Source of the DNA: G963676095 sp963676095
GTDB taxonomy: Bacteria; Bacteroidota; Bacteroidia; Bacteroidales; Prolixibacteraceae
DNA: 64,000 nucleotides
Reading direction: 5' to 3'
Assembly: GCA_963676095.1 (NCBI GenBank)
Contig: OY781040.1
Coordinates: 3,286,001-3,350,000 of the forward strand
In this document: positions 44,715-52,309 of the stretch, piece after piece
Layout of the letters: the number at the start of each line of letters is the position of its first letter
Numbering within the stretch: position 1 is the first letter of the stretch
Notes under the pieces: model-generated
The model's database searches: none
Told to the model about the DNA's origin: nothing
What the model saw: the letters and a program-made list of their open reading frames with translations, nothing else
Made by a program: the position numbers and the translations under genes

Positions 44715-45015
44715 TTATGTTTTTAGTCTTTTCGTTTTATCTTGACTGTTGTCCCAGAATGAAACTATTTCAATCCTGTCTTGATTTACTTCATAAAAAA
44801 ATCAAATATACTTTCATTGGAATCACACGAGTAAATTTATTTGAGGTTAATCTTCCAATTGATTCATTTTTTGAAAGATTCTTGGTTAAATTTTCAATTT
44901 CATTTAAAAGTTTAAAACTATATCGTGTGCTTTTGTTACGTTGATTGAAATATTCAAGAACCTGTCTTAATTCTTTACTCGCACGAGTTGACCAGATTAT
45001 TTTTTTGTCAGCCAT
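44715..45015 (-). pseudogene. RelE/ParE-family toxin with frameshift in a T7 run
   Basis: The open part encodes 74 residues (KIIWSTRASKELRQVLEYFN, NLTKNLSKNESIGRLTSNKF, RVIPMKVYLIF) and stops early at 44791. If one T is removed from the run of seven T (minus strand) the frame continues YEVNQDRIEIVSFWDNSQDK, TKRLKT, stop at 44715, giving a full ParE-length protein with the conserved FWDNRQDP-like end. It is either inactivated, phase-variable or a sequencing slip. Overlaps the antitoxin by 19 bases. Confidence 0.8.
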
Positions 45016-45233
45016 TCTTTCATCTCAGAGATTAGTTGGTCATTCTCAATATAATCACCGTTTTTAATTTCTTCTCTGCCTTCTATGATTGAATCATTCT
45101 GCTCTGGGGATAACTGATATAAAGATTGTTCAGATGAATCAAATATTGTTTGAAGTGCTTTTAAAAAATTCATGTCATTCGAGTCTTTGATTCTCGAAAT
45201 CAAACTATTTTTTATTTGAGTTGTCATATCCAT
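44997..45233 (-). CDS. Antitoxin of the RelE/ParE pair
   Basis: 78 residues: acidic C-terminal half (SPEQNDSIIEGREEIKNGDY, ISEMKEWLTKK) like the small antitoxins that precede ParE toxins in Bacteroidota. N-terminal half is helical. It is upstream of, and overlaps, the toxin gene in the usual order. No obvious strong promoter; part of a single-operon cassette. Confidence 0.78.
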   Translation of the reverse strand: MDMTTQIKNSLISRIKDSNDMNFLKALQTIFDSSEQSLYQLSPEQNDSIIEGREEIKNGDYIENDQLISEMKEWLTKK

Positions 45234-45342
45234 AATAATCTTTCTTCAATCATTATTCAAAAATAAGCAATTTTTCTGAATCTGTTGCATACCGGATTTT
45301 ATGGTTGCTAACGTTCACTGCTGATTAATGCATGAAATATAA

Positions 45343-45564
45343 TTGGGCGATGCGGAGGTTATGCCCACTGCAACGGATCGCCTGTTGCAACAAGCCGTAG
45401 GTCAGGTCCTGGCCGCTAAATTCGAGATGGAATTTGAAGATTACAGCTATGGTTTCCGGCCAAATCGCAATGCACAGCAAGCGGTACTCAAAGCACAGGA
45501 ATACATTTTGTTGAGCGAACTGCCTATTTTACCAAATAAAGACACCCCGGAACAGGAATACTGA
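45343..45564 (+). pseudogene. Group II intron reverse transcriptase fragment (RT domain)
   Basis: The frame reads MPTATDRLLQQAVGQVLAAK, DYSYGFRPNRNAQQAVLKAQ and EYI, diagnostic of group II intron RTs (SYGFRPxRxxHxA). Both flanking parts are lost. A C-terminal fragment of such a protein occurs at 50225. Confidence 0.85.
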
Positions 45565-45572
45565 TAAGTGAA

Positions 45573-45682
45573 TCTTTCCGAAATTATGCATTAATATCTC
45601 CAGGTTTATGCGTTAATCTTTCCAAAATTATGCACTATAATTTCCAGGATTATGCACTACTATTTTGAAAATTATACAGTAA
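45573..45682. repeat. 22-bp tandem array, five units (TTATGCATTAA core)
   Basis: Units begin at 45573, 45595, 45617, 45639 and 45661. Cores are TTATGCATTAA, TTATGCGTTAA, TTATGCACTAT, TTATGCACTAC and TTATACAGTAA, each preceded by a CTTTCCRAAA- or CTCCAGG-type part in alternation. Confidence 0.88.
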
Positions 45683-45728
45683 TTTTTTAATCAATATACT
45701 TTTCCCCTTATACCGGAAGGATGAAGAA

Positions 45729-45926
45729 AGTACAGTATCTTTTCCGGAAATCTTCGGCAGCTTTTGACTAAAAGTCGGGCAGCTTTTGAGAAAATCTTCC
45801 TCATCTTTTGGCGAAAAGTTCAGGGTCTTTTTATAAAATCTTCCCTGTCTTTTCCTGAAAAGTACGGTATCTTTCTGCGAAATCTTCAGCATCTTTTTAT
45901 GAAGAGAACAGCATCTTTGACCTTTG
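45729..45926. repeat. 22-bp tandem array, eight to nine units (CAGCTTTT core)
   Basis: Units begin at 45729 and every 22 bases to 45905. Odd units start AGTNC and even units TCTTC, giving a 44-base higher order. It is preceded by CTTTTCCCCTTATACCGGAA (leader), which also precedes the arrays at 48279 and 52190. An open frame crossing it is not a gene. Confidence 0.9.
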
Positions 45927-46226
45927 CCGGAAATAGTTTACAGATTTACTTGTTATTCAGAAAAGAGATTGACACAATTGTTACCAGTAAAAACCTTCCG
46001 CGTTTGCCGAAAGGGAAAATTATGCCCGTCCGGATGATAAAAAGCTGGCATCTCTGCCGCTTTTCCTGGTCCCAGCGAAAAGGAAGGCCAAAACCGGCAT
46101 GGAAAAATGCAGGAAGGACAGTAAAATATCATTTAATCCCCTTACATGGAGCATTTAATAAACAGCGGTTTAGCCCAATCGAATTAAAACACAATTGAGC
46201 AGGGGGGCCGAAAGCCGGAGAGATCA

Positions 46227-46262
46227 AAAAAGGCAGCAGATAGACAAACCTACTGCCTTTTT
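46227..46262. terminator. Bidirectional terminator after the hydrolase gene
   Basis: AAAAAAGGCAG pairs with CTGCCTTTTTT around a loop containing TAGACAAAC; T-rich on both strands. It lies about 50 bases after the stop of the minus-strand hydrolase. Confidence 0.75.
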
Positions 46263-46309
46263 TCTTGGCTCAACTGTGCCTTAATTCCTAATTTGTTTGC
46301 GTTCGTGTA

Positions 46310-47614
46310 TTAATCTTTAAATCTAAATAAAATCCAACTCACAACTAAATCAGGATAACCAGGAGATATATACCACCAGAAGAATTTTTCATTTTTCTCA
46401 GGATTAATACATAGATTATGTTGTGCTTTGGGTAGTATTAATTGAGTAACATCATTGTTATGAGCCTGTTTAATTAATACGCTATCGATATTTTGTATAT
46501 AACTTCTGGTATCTTCAATCTGGTCGTTTTCACCATATACCAATAACACAGGAACTCTTACCAATTTCCAGTAATCGAGAGAATTGTAATTGCCGATGTT
46601 AAAATAAAATTTCCATAGCCAATGATCTTTAGGAGGAATTTCAACCCAGTCGAACCATTTCTTGTTTTTTGCAGCCTCGTATAATGAATCAATCTGTTCA
46701 TAACCTGTTCCTTTTCTGGCAATATCCAGCCATACTTTGAAATAGGTTATTGCATCCTTTACTTCTGATGCAGAAAATCCATTTGAGATAAGCTCGTTCT
46801 TGATTCTGTACAAGTCTTGTTTATATAATGTATCTCCAACTCCCGCAGCCGCAATAACAAAGGAAATATCATTCGAATTGGAAGCTACTAACGGTGCAAT
46901 GGTACCTCCCTGACTATGACCATAAACCCCTATTTGCCTTGAATTAACCTTATCAAATGTTTTCAGAAATTGTACAGCATTATTATGATCAGATGCCAAG
47001 TCTTCAAAACTGGCAGTTTGCCAATTCCCAGTTGATTTGCCGACACCACGTTTATCCTGAATCATGGTAATAATACCTTTCGATGCAAAATACTCTGCAA
47101 AAAATTGATTTGCAAACATTCCTTCACCGCCAGAACCGTGTATGAATATAACCGCAGGAAACTTACCGGAGCCTTTGGGTACATAAATTCTGCATGATAT
47201 ACGAATATCTCCATTCCTAAATGCTGTATCAATAGCTGTAAAGTTCTTTATTTGAAGTTGAGACTTTTTCAATAAAACTGTTCCATCACTGAAACCTTGC
47301 TGGGCAAAATGACCTGACAATTCACCATTAGTAACCTTACATTTAAAAATGGTCGCAGGTTCCGACATCAACTGAAATGTAATTGAATCATTAAAAGTTA
47401 CAACGTTGCTCAAAGGTATACCACTGGCTTTTTGTGTTGGAGAATTATAGTATCCGATTAACTGACTATTTTGTTTTTTAAATTCAAGAGACATATTCAT
47501 TATTGAGCCATCTCTATCCATAGTTCCTTCCCAATAGCCTAAGGACTTATTTTGGCTATACATATTATGTCCATAAAGAATGGACAAAACGATTATTAAA
47601 ATTTTCTTTTTCAT
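46310..47614 (-). CDS. Secreted alpha/beta hydrolase
   Basis: 434 residues from the ATG at 47614; longer starts reach into a repeat and are unlikely. Signal peptide KKKILIIVLSILYGHNMYSQ, an N-terminal beta domain of about 120 residues, then an alpha/beta hydrolase: oxyanion region FIHGSGGEG, nucleophile elbow GHSQGG, acid in YGENDQ and His in PKAQHN. It resembles the DUF3887/peptidase-S9-like dipeptidyl hydrolases of Bacteroidota. Single gene bounded by repeats, cassette-like. Confidence 0.85.
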   Translation of the reverse strand: MKKKILIIVLSILYGHNMYSQNKSLGYWEGTMDRDGSIMNMSLEFKKQNSQLIGYYNSPTQKASGIPLSNVVTFNDSITFQLMSEPATIFKCKVTNGELSGHFAQQGFSDGTVLLKKSQLQIKNFTAIDTAFRNGDIRISCRIYVPKGSGKFPAVIFIHGSGGEGMFANQFFAEYFASKGIITMIQDKRGVGKSTGNWQTASFEDLASDHNNAVQFLKTFDKVNSRQIGVYGHSQGGTIAPLVASNSNDISFVIAAAGVGDTLYKQDLYRIKNELISNGFSASEVKDAITYFKVWLDIARKGTGYEQIDSLYEAAKNKKWFDWVEIPPKDHWLWKFYFNIGNYNSLDYWKLVRVPVLLVYGENDQIEDTRSYIQNIDSVLIKQAHNNDVTQLILPKAQHNLCINPEKNEKFFWWYISPGYPDLVVSWILFRFKD

Positions 47615-47663
47615 AGTTTTATATTTTTTACATGACGCACAACTATGTAATAGCACGAAGTTA

Positions 47664-47858
47664 TTACACTTTTTTGCCATTTTTGTTATCTGCTTTTATG
47701 CCCGGGGTTCCAAACATCCTGTCGAGCGGGCTTTGTATCCGGTTGAGGGCTTTACTACTACCATGGGTGTAAATCATCGTGGTTTTTATGCTCGAATGTC
47801 CCGGCAACTGCTGAATGTACCTGATATCGGTGCCCATAAGTTTAGATTTAGTTTCCGC
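47664..47858 (-). pseudogene. Tyrosine recombinase C-terminal fragment, copy A
   Basis: Minus-strand translation TDIRYIQQLPGHSSIKTTMI, YTHGSSKALNRIQS, RMFGTPGIKADNKNGKKV, stop at 47664. Compared with copy B, His-Val-Ser has changed to His-Gly-Ser. The N-terminal and central domains are absent. Confidence 0.78.
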
Positions 47859-48032
47859 CCCTCAATTTACGCCAATCCGCCATAAAATCAAACAGGTTAA
47901 TGATAAAATCTTTTACGTTCATTTGTTGAATGAGCAAAACAATAATCTCAGCCTGCAAAGCATAAATCTGGGTGTGCAAACTTTGGCTCTGGAAATGCAG
48001 GCTGGCTATTCTTTGTTAAATCTGTAAGTTAA

Positions 48033-48208
48033 GTTTTCCTTGTATATGGGAGTAAATTTGTCCGGGTATATGGCGGAAAAAGTTTCCTCCAATATGGAAA
48101 CCGTCTTGTTTATGCGTTAAAGTCAATTTCTTTATGCATTAAAGACAACTTGTTTATGCGTTAAAGAAAAAGTGTTTATGCATTAATCGGAAGTTGTCTA
48201 TGCTGCAA
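48033..48208. repeat. 22-bp tandem array, eight units of two types
   Basis: The first three units (48033, 48055, 48077) carry TATATGG; the following (48099, 48121, 48143, 48165) carry TTTATGCGTTAA or TTTATGCATTAA in alternation; the last (48187) is degenerate. The 22-base phase is kept across the change of type. Confidence 0.9.
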
Positions 48209-48278
48209 CCGGTGTCTTTATCATTTTCTACAGTGCTTTTCCCAAACACTTTTTCCCTTATACCGGAAGGATAAAAAA

Positions 48279-48388
48279 GTTATACGTGTAATCCAGTTGC
48301 ATTTCACGTATAATGCAATTGTATTACACGTGTAACTCATTGGGGTTACACGTATAACACAAATGGTTTATAAGCGTAACTTTCGAAA
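48279..48388. repeat. 22-bp tandem array, five units (TTACACGTGTAA core)
   Basis: Units at 48279, 48301, 48323, 48345 and 48367. Preceded by CTTATACCGGAAGGATAAAA and followed by AATTTATTGTTCAATAAAAC. The equivalent array in copy B has four units. Confidence 0.9.
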
Positions 48389-48423
48389 ATTTATTGTTCA
48401 ATAAAACTTCTCCCCCCATAATT

Positions 48424-48492
48424 TTTGTGAACGCCGCAACAGTACGGTTGTGACACTCACAATAATGCTGTTGCGACACTCACAATAACGTT
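48424..48492. repeat. 23-bp tandem array, about three units
   Basis: GTTGTGACACTCACAATAAT at 48447 and GTTGCGACACTCACAATAAC at 48470 are 23 bases apart. Related in text to the 23-base array at 50117. Confidence 0.7.
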
Positions 48493-48654
48493 CTATACTC
48501 ATGGTATCCCACCCATTTTACCTTTAAAATCCAATAAAAACCATTTATAAGTGCATAGCCGGCACCTTCACGGCTCTAGGTTCAACCTGCCGTTCCTGCT
48601 TGGCACTGCGTACCGCTAAAGCTCCCATTTATTGGTGGTTGTTTTTTATTCGAT

Positions 48655-49404
48655 TTAGAATTTTATAAAATCTGCTCTCGAATATGTGCCAGGAGTCGCA
48701 TGGTCTCCTAATTCAAATTCAAAGTTTACATATCCTATATTTTTAAATTCAGTTAAATTATATATAACCGAAGCCAAATATGAATCTGCTCCAGATGTAC
48801 CACATTGTTGTGTTAAAAATTCACTGTCATCAATTTGCACATATGCTGTATCATTTGATATTTTGTTCAGTTTAATTTGAATTCGGGGATTTTCTCCGTT
48901 CAATTTCTCAATAACTTGATTTGGTGTCTGTGCCTTCAAACTATTTGTTCCCTTCACATAGAAGTTTGATGACACTGTATCAAATTCTACAGACCAAATC
49001 TTTTTCGATTCAATGACTTCTCTGTTATCTGATTTAGTTTCCGTCCAATTGTCTGGGAATAGTGGATGGTCAATTTTCCATTTCTTGTCTTTCGAAGTCC
49101 ACATTAAATAGGGGCCATCAAATCCTTCAATAAATATCAGTTGATAGTCATTGTCATTTAGTTTTTGGTACTCTGGTTCTAAAAAGTCGATGTGGTCTAT
49201 GAATCCAAATTTCTTCAATGTTTCCCAATCATTTGATTCGGGCAAATCGTTTGTTTTTCTGTAAGTTTCAATCTGGTCAATGATTTTATTTCCCAACTTA
49301 ATGTCAGAATACCGATTTATGGTAAAAGGAAGTTTTAGCCATATCAAATACAGAATTATTAAAGTAATTATTCCTAATCCAAATATTTTAAAACTTTTGC
49401 TCAA
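48655..49404 (-). CDS. Membrane-anchored hypothetical protein
   Basis: 249 residues. One N-terminal membrane helix (about 7-24, FKIFGLGIITLIILYLIWLK) then a soluble extracytoplasmic part. The C-terminal CGTSGADSYLASVIYNLTEF with YVNFEFELGDHATPGTYSRA is reminiscent of GerMN-like domains, but this is weak. Single promoterless-looking gene between repeats; the start region has TAGTTAGCTTGAGC, similar to other cassette starts. Function unknown. Confidence 0.65.
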   Translation of the reverse strand: MSKSFKIFGLGIITLIILYLIWLKLPFTINRYSDIKLGNKIIDQIETYRKTNDLPESNDWETLKKFGFIDHIDFLEPEYQKLNDNDYQLIFIEGFDGPYLMWTSKDKKWKIDHPLFPDNWTETKSDNREVIESKKIWSVEFDTVSSNFYVKGTNSLKAQTPNQVIEKLNGENPRIQIKLNKISNDTAYVQIDDSEFLTQQCGTSGADSYLASVIYNLTEFKNIGYVNFEFELGDHATPGTYSRADFIKF

Positions 49405-49499
49405 GCTAACTATCTATTTTAAAGTTCCATAAATAACCTGCAGTAAGTTATAGAAGAAGTTAAAAATACAAATAAAAAGTAATAAAGATAGTCCAGCAT

Positions 49500-49590
49500 G
49501 TGTATTTTACAGAGAGTGAAAGTCCTTGCGAGCGGGGCAAACGCATTGAGAACCGCTATTAAGACGTAAGCCGGTTTTTTGTTCCTGATT
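49500..49590 (+). other. Possible group II intron 5' end remnant
   Basis: GAGAGTGAAAGTCCTTGCGA followed by GCATTGAGAACCGCT resembles domain I of group II introns (GTGAAAGTCC). The rest of the ribozyme is not seen. The RT fragment at 50225 is on the same strand. Confidence 0.35.
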
Positions 49591-49667
49591 GCTTATTGAG
49601 TATATCGGACAAATGGAGCCAGTTCATCATCTACAAGTGTTCATACGCTAAAGAAGAGTTGTCTATG

Positions 49668-49915
49668 CTATCGTTGCCTGTTGGGCAAAATACCCGTTCA
49701 ATCAGAATTCCGATGGTGTTTCTAATTTTTGCAATCAGGTCCCGCTTCCCGGATCCGGATTCTTTTAAGCACAAACAACAACTTTTTTTGTAATTTCTGC
49801 CCTTGAGCCGGACAGGCTCTTCCTTTTCCAATCGATGAAAAGGAAGCAAAAATCTTGTCAAAACGAACCCTCACCCGGGCGTTTTGACGGCCCTCGCACC
49901 GCTCTGTTCTGCATT
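49668..49915. repeat. Dispersed repeat, copy 2 (inverted relative to 8265-8500)
   Basis: Matches the minus strand of 8265-8500 with the same hairpins. Just after it comes GCATTTGCGGTGGAGTCTTG, close to part of the ISAon1 remnant next to copy 1, with about 90 bases deleted, which supports one common parent element. Confidence 0.7.
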
Positions 49916-49933
49916 TGCGGTGGAGTCTTGACG

Positions 49934-49999
49934 GATTATTGCATAATCCAGTTGCATTTCACGTATAACACAAATGGGTTATAAGCGTAACTTTCGAAA
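49934..49999. repeat. 22-bp tandem array, three units
   Basis: Units at 49934, 49956 and 49978, ending with the same tail (AAATTTATTGTTCAGTAAAA) as the arrays at 48279 and 52190. The outer units equal the first and last units of those arrays, so inner units have been lost. Confidence 0.87.
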
Positions 50000-50116
50000 T
50001 TTATTGTTCAGTAAAACTTCTTCTCAATTCCGCAGGTACCTGGCAAACATTTTATGGCATCCCCGGCAACAACATCTTCAACATTAGCCCCATTATACCG
50101 CTATTTAGAGGAGCCG

Positions 50117-50208
50117 CCCTCACTAACGTTGTTGCGACACCCTCACTAATGTTTGTGAGACACCTTCACCAACATTAGTGAGGCACTATCCCAAACGTTG
50201 GTGAAACG
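50117..50208. repeat. 23-bp tandem array, four units
   Basis: Units at 50117, 50140, 50163 and 50186, with CCCTCACTAACGTT-like starts and GACA- or GGCA-type ends. Period is 23, not 22. Confidence 0.88.
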
Positions 50209-50224
50209 GTCTCACATTCCTATA

Positions 50225-50490
50225 CGATACGGATTACCCCAAAGACCCGGAAGAACCTGATCCGTCTGGGGGTCGATCCGGAACATGCTTACCAATGGAG
50301 CCGTTCCCGGATGGGAGGATGGGCTATTGCCCAAAGTCCGATTTTGAGAACGACCATTACCTTGGAGCGATTGCGAAAAAGAGGGTACGAAGCGTTGCTG
50401 ACGTATTACGGAAAAGTTGCCCCACATCTTAATGAACCGCTGTATATGTGCCCGAGGTTAAAATGTCCGGTGGACATTTTGGCCGAAGGG
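50225..50490 (+). pseudogene. Group II intron reverse transcriptase, C-terminal fragment
   Basis: Reads IRITPKTRKNLIRLGVDPEH, AYQWSRSRMGGWAIAQSPIL, RTTITLERLRKRGYEALLTY and LNEPLYMCPR, the C-terminal pattern of group II intron-encoded proteins of Bacteroidota (AYQWxxTRKxxWxxAxSPIL). The RT domain is absent here. Confidence 0.75.
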
Positions 50491-50536
50491 GTGGAGCGTA
50501 GCTCGCGTACTTACAGTGGTGTAAAAGCCTCTCCCT

Positions 50537-50560
50537 GTCAGCACTTGCTGACAGGGCGGG
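50537..50560. repeat. Hairpin at the 3' end of the HEPN-like gene
   Basis: CCCTGTCAGCA and TGCTGACAGGG, 11-base arms with a two-base loop. It lies 25 bases beyond the stop of the minus-strand gene, next to the motif CTATTCGATTAGCAAACG. It may be a terminator or an attC-like folded site. Confidence 0.6.
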
Positions 50561-50584
50561 CTATTCGATTAGCAAACGTTTTTT

Positions 50585-51502
50585 TCAGTCTTGCAATAAT
50601 AATGGATATCTATTAAATACTTCAACTAAATATATCATCATTTCATTGTTACTTACTTGCATATTCATATCGCTGAATTTAAAAAATTGGTCACATATTG
50701 AAGAACTAAAATTTTGCAACCAGTACGATAAAATTGTTTTCTCACTTGATGATAGATTATTTACAACCTTTTTTAAATGATTCGAATTGTATCCAATTAT
50801 TTTATCATCCTTTATCATCCAATGTTGCTCAAATATCATTAATGGTGAATCAAATAAGTAATTCCAAATTTCTTTAATTGCTCCAATTTTTGTGTAAGAA
50901 CTATATTTCTTTTCAAGTTGAGTATCTATCTCGTTTAAAATCTTAATCATTGAATCAATTGTCTCTTTGAGGTATTCTTTAGTAATAGAAAGTTTATCCC
51001 CTATTTTTCGTGGGTCACATTTTGTGTTTCTTATATACTTATTGTCAACCACTAAATTATTGTGTAATAAAAGATTCCTTCTTTCCTTTTTTTCAATTAA
51101 TGACTTTGTATATAAGTATCCGATATCATCAATTGATAAAATAGAACTAAAAAAAGTAAAAAAGTTCTCAGCTTTCCCATATGTAATCTCAGAGAAATAG
51201 TCATTCACAAGCAATTCTATTACATCTTGTGAAAATATGTTTTCAATTAAAATTTTCTGTCTTTTATCAAGTTTTAACTTTTCATCAGGTATTTTCTGAG
51301 GACAAGAACACAAATATCTTTTTGTACATTCAGAAATTGAAGATTCAAATAAAGAAACAACATATGCAAATAGTCCTTTCAAATAAAAGTCTTTTTCTAT
51401 TTGATTAAAATCCTCAACAATCAAATCAAGTTCAATTATCGAATTCTTAATTGGTTCAATTATATTATCGAAAATCAGAATTTCAGGTTTTTGCTTGCTC
51501 AT
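50585..51502 (-). CDS. Hypothetical helical protein with HEPN-like RxxxxH motif
   Basis: 305 residues, almost entirely alpha-helical with no signal or membrane segment. KERRNLLLHNNLVVDNKYI near residues 140-160 matches the R-x4-H core of HEPN RNases and resembles MAE_28990/RiboL-PSP-HEPN-type domains; an FYLKGLFAYVVSLFESSISE helix precedes it. HEPN proteins often serve in toxin or anti-phage roles. Single gene between a group II intron fragment and the long repeat copy B, cassette-like. Function is inferred from one motif. Confidence 0.55.
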   Translation of the reverse strand: MSKQKPEILIFDNIIEPIKNSIIELDLIVEDFNQIEKDFYLKGLFAYVVSLFESSISECTKRYLCSCPQKIPDEKLKLDKRQKILIENIFSQDVIELLVNDYFSEITYGKAENFFTFFSSILSIDDIGYLYTKSLIEKKERRNLLLHNNLVVDNKYIRNTKCDPRKIGDKLSITKEYLKETIDSMIKILNEIDTQLEKKYSSYTKIGAIKEIWNYLFDSPLMIFEQHWMIKDDKIIGYNSNHLKKVVNNLSSSEKTILSYWLQNFSSSICDQFFKFSDMNMQVSNNEMMIYLVEVFNRYPLLLQD

Positions 51503-51548
51503 CAGTTGTCTTTAAAATGTTTGCTAACTATGTAATAGCACGAAGTTA

Positions 51549-51743
51549 TTACACTTTTTTGCCATTTTTGTTAGCTGCTTTTATGCCCGGGTTTCCAAAC
51601 ATCCTGTCGGGCGGGCTTTGTATCCGGTTGATAGCTTTATTACTGACATGGGTGTAAATCATCGTGGTTTTTATGCTCGAATGTCCAAGCAACTGCTGGA
51701 TGTACCTGATATCGGTCCTCATAAATTTAGATTTAGTTTCCAT
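51549..51743 (-). pseudogene. Tyrosine recombinase C-terminal fragment, copy B
   Basis: 64 codons: TDIRYIQQLLGHSSIKTTMI, YTHVSNKAINRIQSPPDRMF and KNGKKV at the end. The best preserved of the three copies; it keeps LLGH and YTHVS. It lacks the first Arg box and the core domain, so it cannot be active. Ends about 45 bases before the start region of the HEPN-like gene in the same direction. Confidence 0.8.
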
Positions 51744-51918
51744 CCCTCCAATTTACGCCAATCTCCCTTCAAGTCAAATAGATTTCTGGTAAGATTCTTT
51801 ACGTTCATTTGTTGGATGAGCAAAACAATAATCTCAGGCTGCAAAACATAAATGTGGGTGTGCAAACTTTGGCTCCGGAAATATGAGTTGGCTATTCTTT
51901 GTTAAATCTGCAAGTTAA

Positions 51919-52116
51919 GTTTTCCTTGTATATGGAAGTAAGTTTGTCCGGGTATATGGCGGAAAAAGTTTCCACCAATATGGAAATAGTCTTGTTTATG
52001 CGCTAAAGTCAATTTCTTTATGCATTAAAGAAGAAGTGTTTATGCATTAAAGACAACTTGTTTATGCGTTAAAGAAGAGTTGTTTATGCATTAATCGGAA
52101 ATTGTCTATGCTACAA
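51919..52116. repeat. 22-bp tandem array, nine units (copy B of 48033)
   Basis: Units start every 22 bases from 51919. Compared with copy A there is an added AGAAGAAGTGTTTATGCA unit at 52029. Confidence 0.9.
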
Positions 52117-52189
52117 CCTGTTCTCTCTCTCGTTCTCTACCGGTGCTTTTCCCCAAACACTTCTTTCCTTACACCGGAATGATAAAAAA

Positions 52190-52277
52190 GTTATACGTGT
52201 AATCCAGTTGCATTTCACGGATAATGCAATCGTATTACAGGTGTAACACGAATGGGTTATAAGCACATAACTTTCAA
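52190..52277. repeat. 22-bp tandem array, four units (copy B of 48279)
   Basis: Units at 52190, 52212, 52234 and 52256; the last contains two extra bases. One unit fewer than copy A. Confidence 0.88.
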
Positions 52278-52309
52278 AAATTTATTATTCAGTAAGATTC
52301 CTTCTTAAA

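Larger units (their letters stand above)
47641..48414. repeat. Long direct repeat, copy A (about 775 bases; copy B at 51526)
   Basis: Begins AACTATGTAATAGCACGAAG, contains the recombinase fragment, a spacer, a 22-bp array of mixed units, a leader, a second 22-bp array and an A/T-rich tail. Copy B is nearly identical over the whole length except for small substitutions and unit number. The two lie 3,885 bases apart in the same orientation. Confidence 0.88.
51526..52305. repeat. Long direct repeat, copy B
   Basis: Same organisation as copy A at 47641. The first 22-bp array has one more unit than in copy A and the second has one fewer. The two copies bracket the membrane protein gene, the dispersed repeat, the group II fragment and the HEPN-like gene. 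Confidence 0.88.

Noticed and set aside
45573..45926. CRISPR array
   Set aside because: The units are adjacent 22-base blocks that vary along their length. There are no constant repeats separated by unique spacers, and no cas genes nearby.
45764..46198. A 144-codon plus-strand reading frame
   Set aside because: It runs through the 22-bp array, whose period is not a multiple of three, so the peptide has no repeat pattern, no known domain and no start signal.
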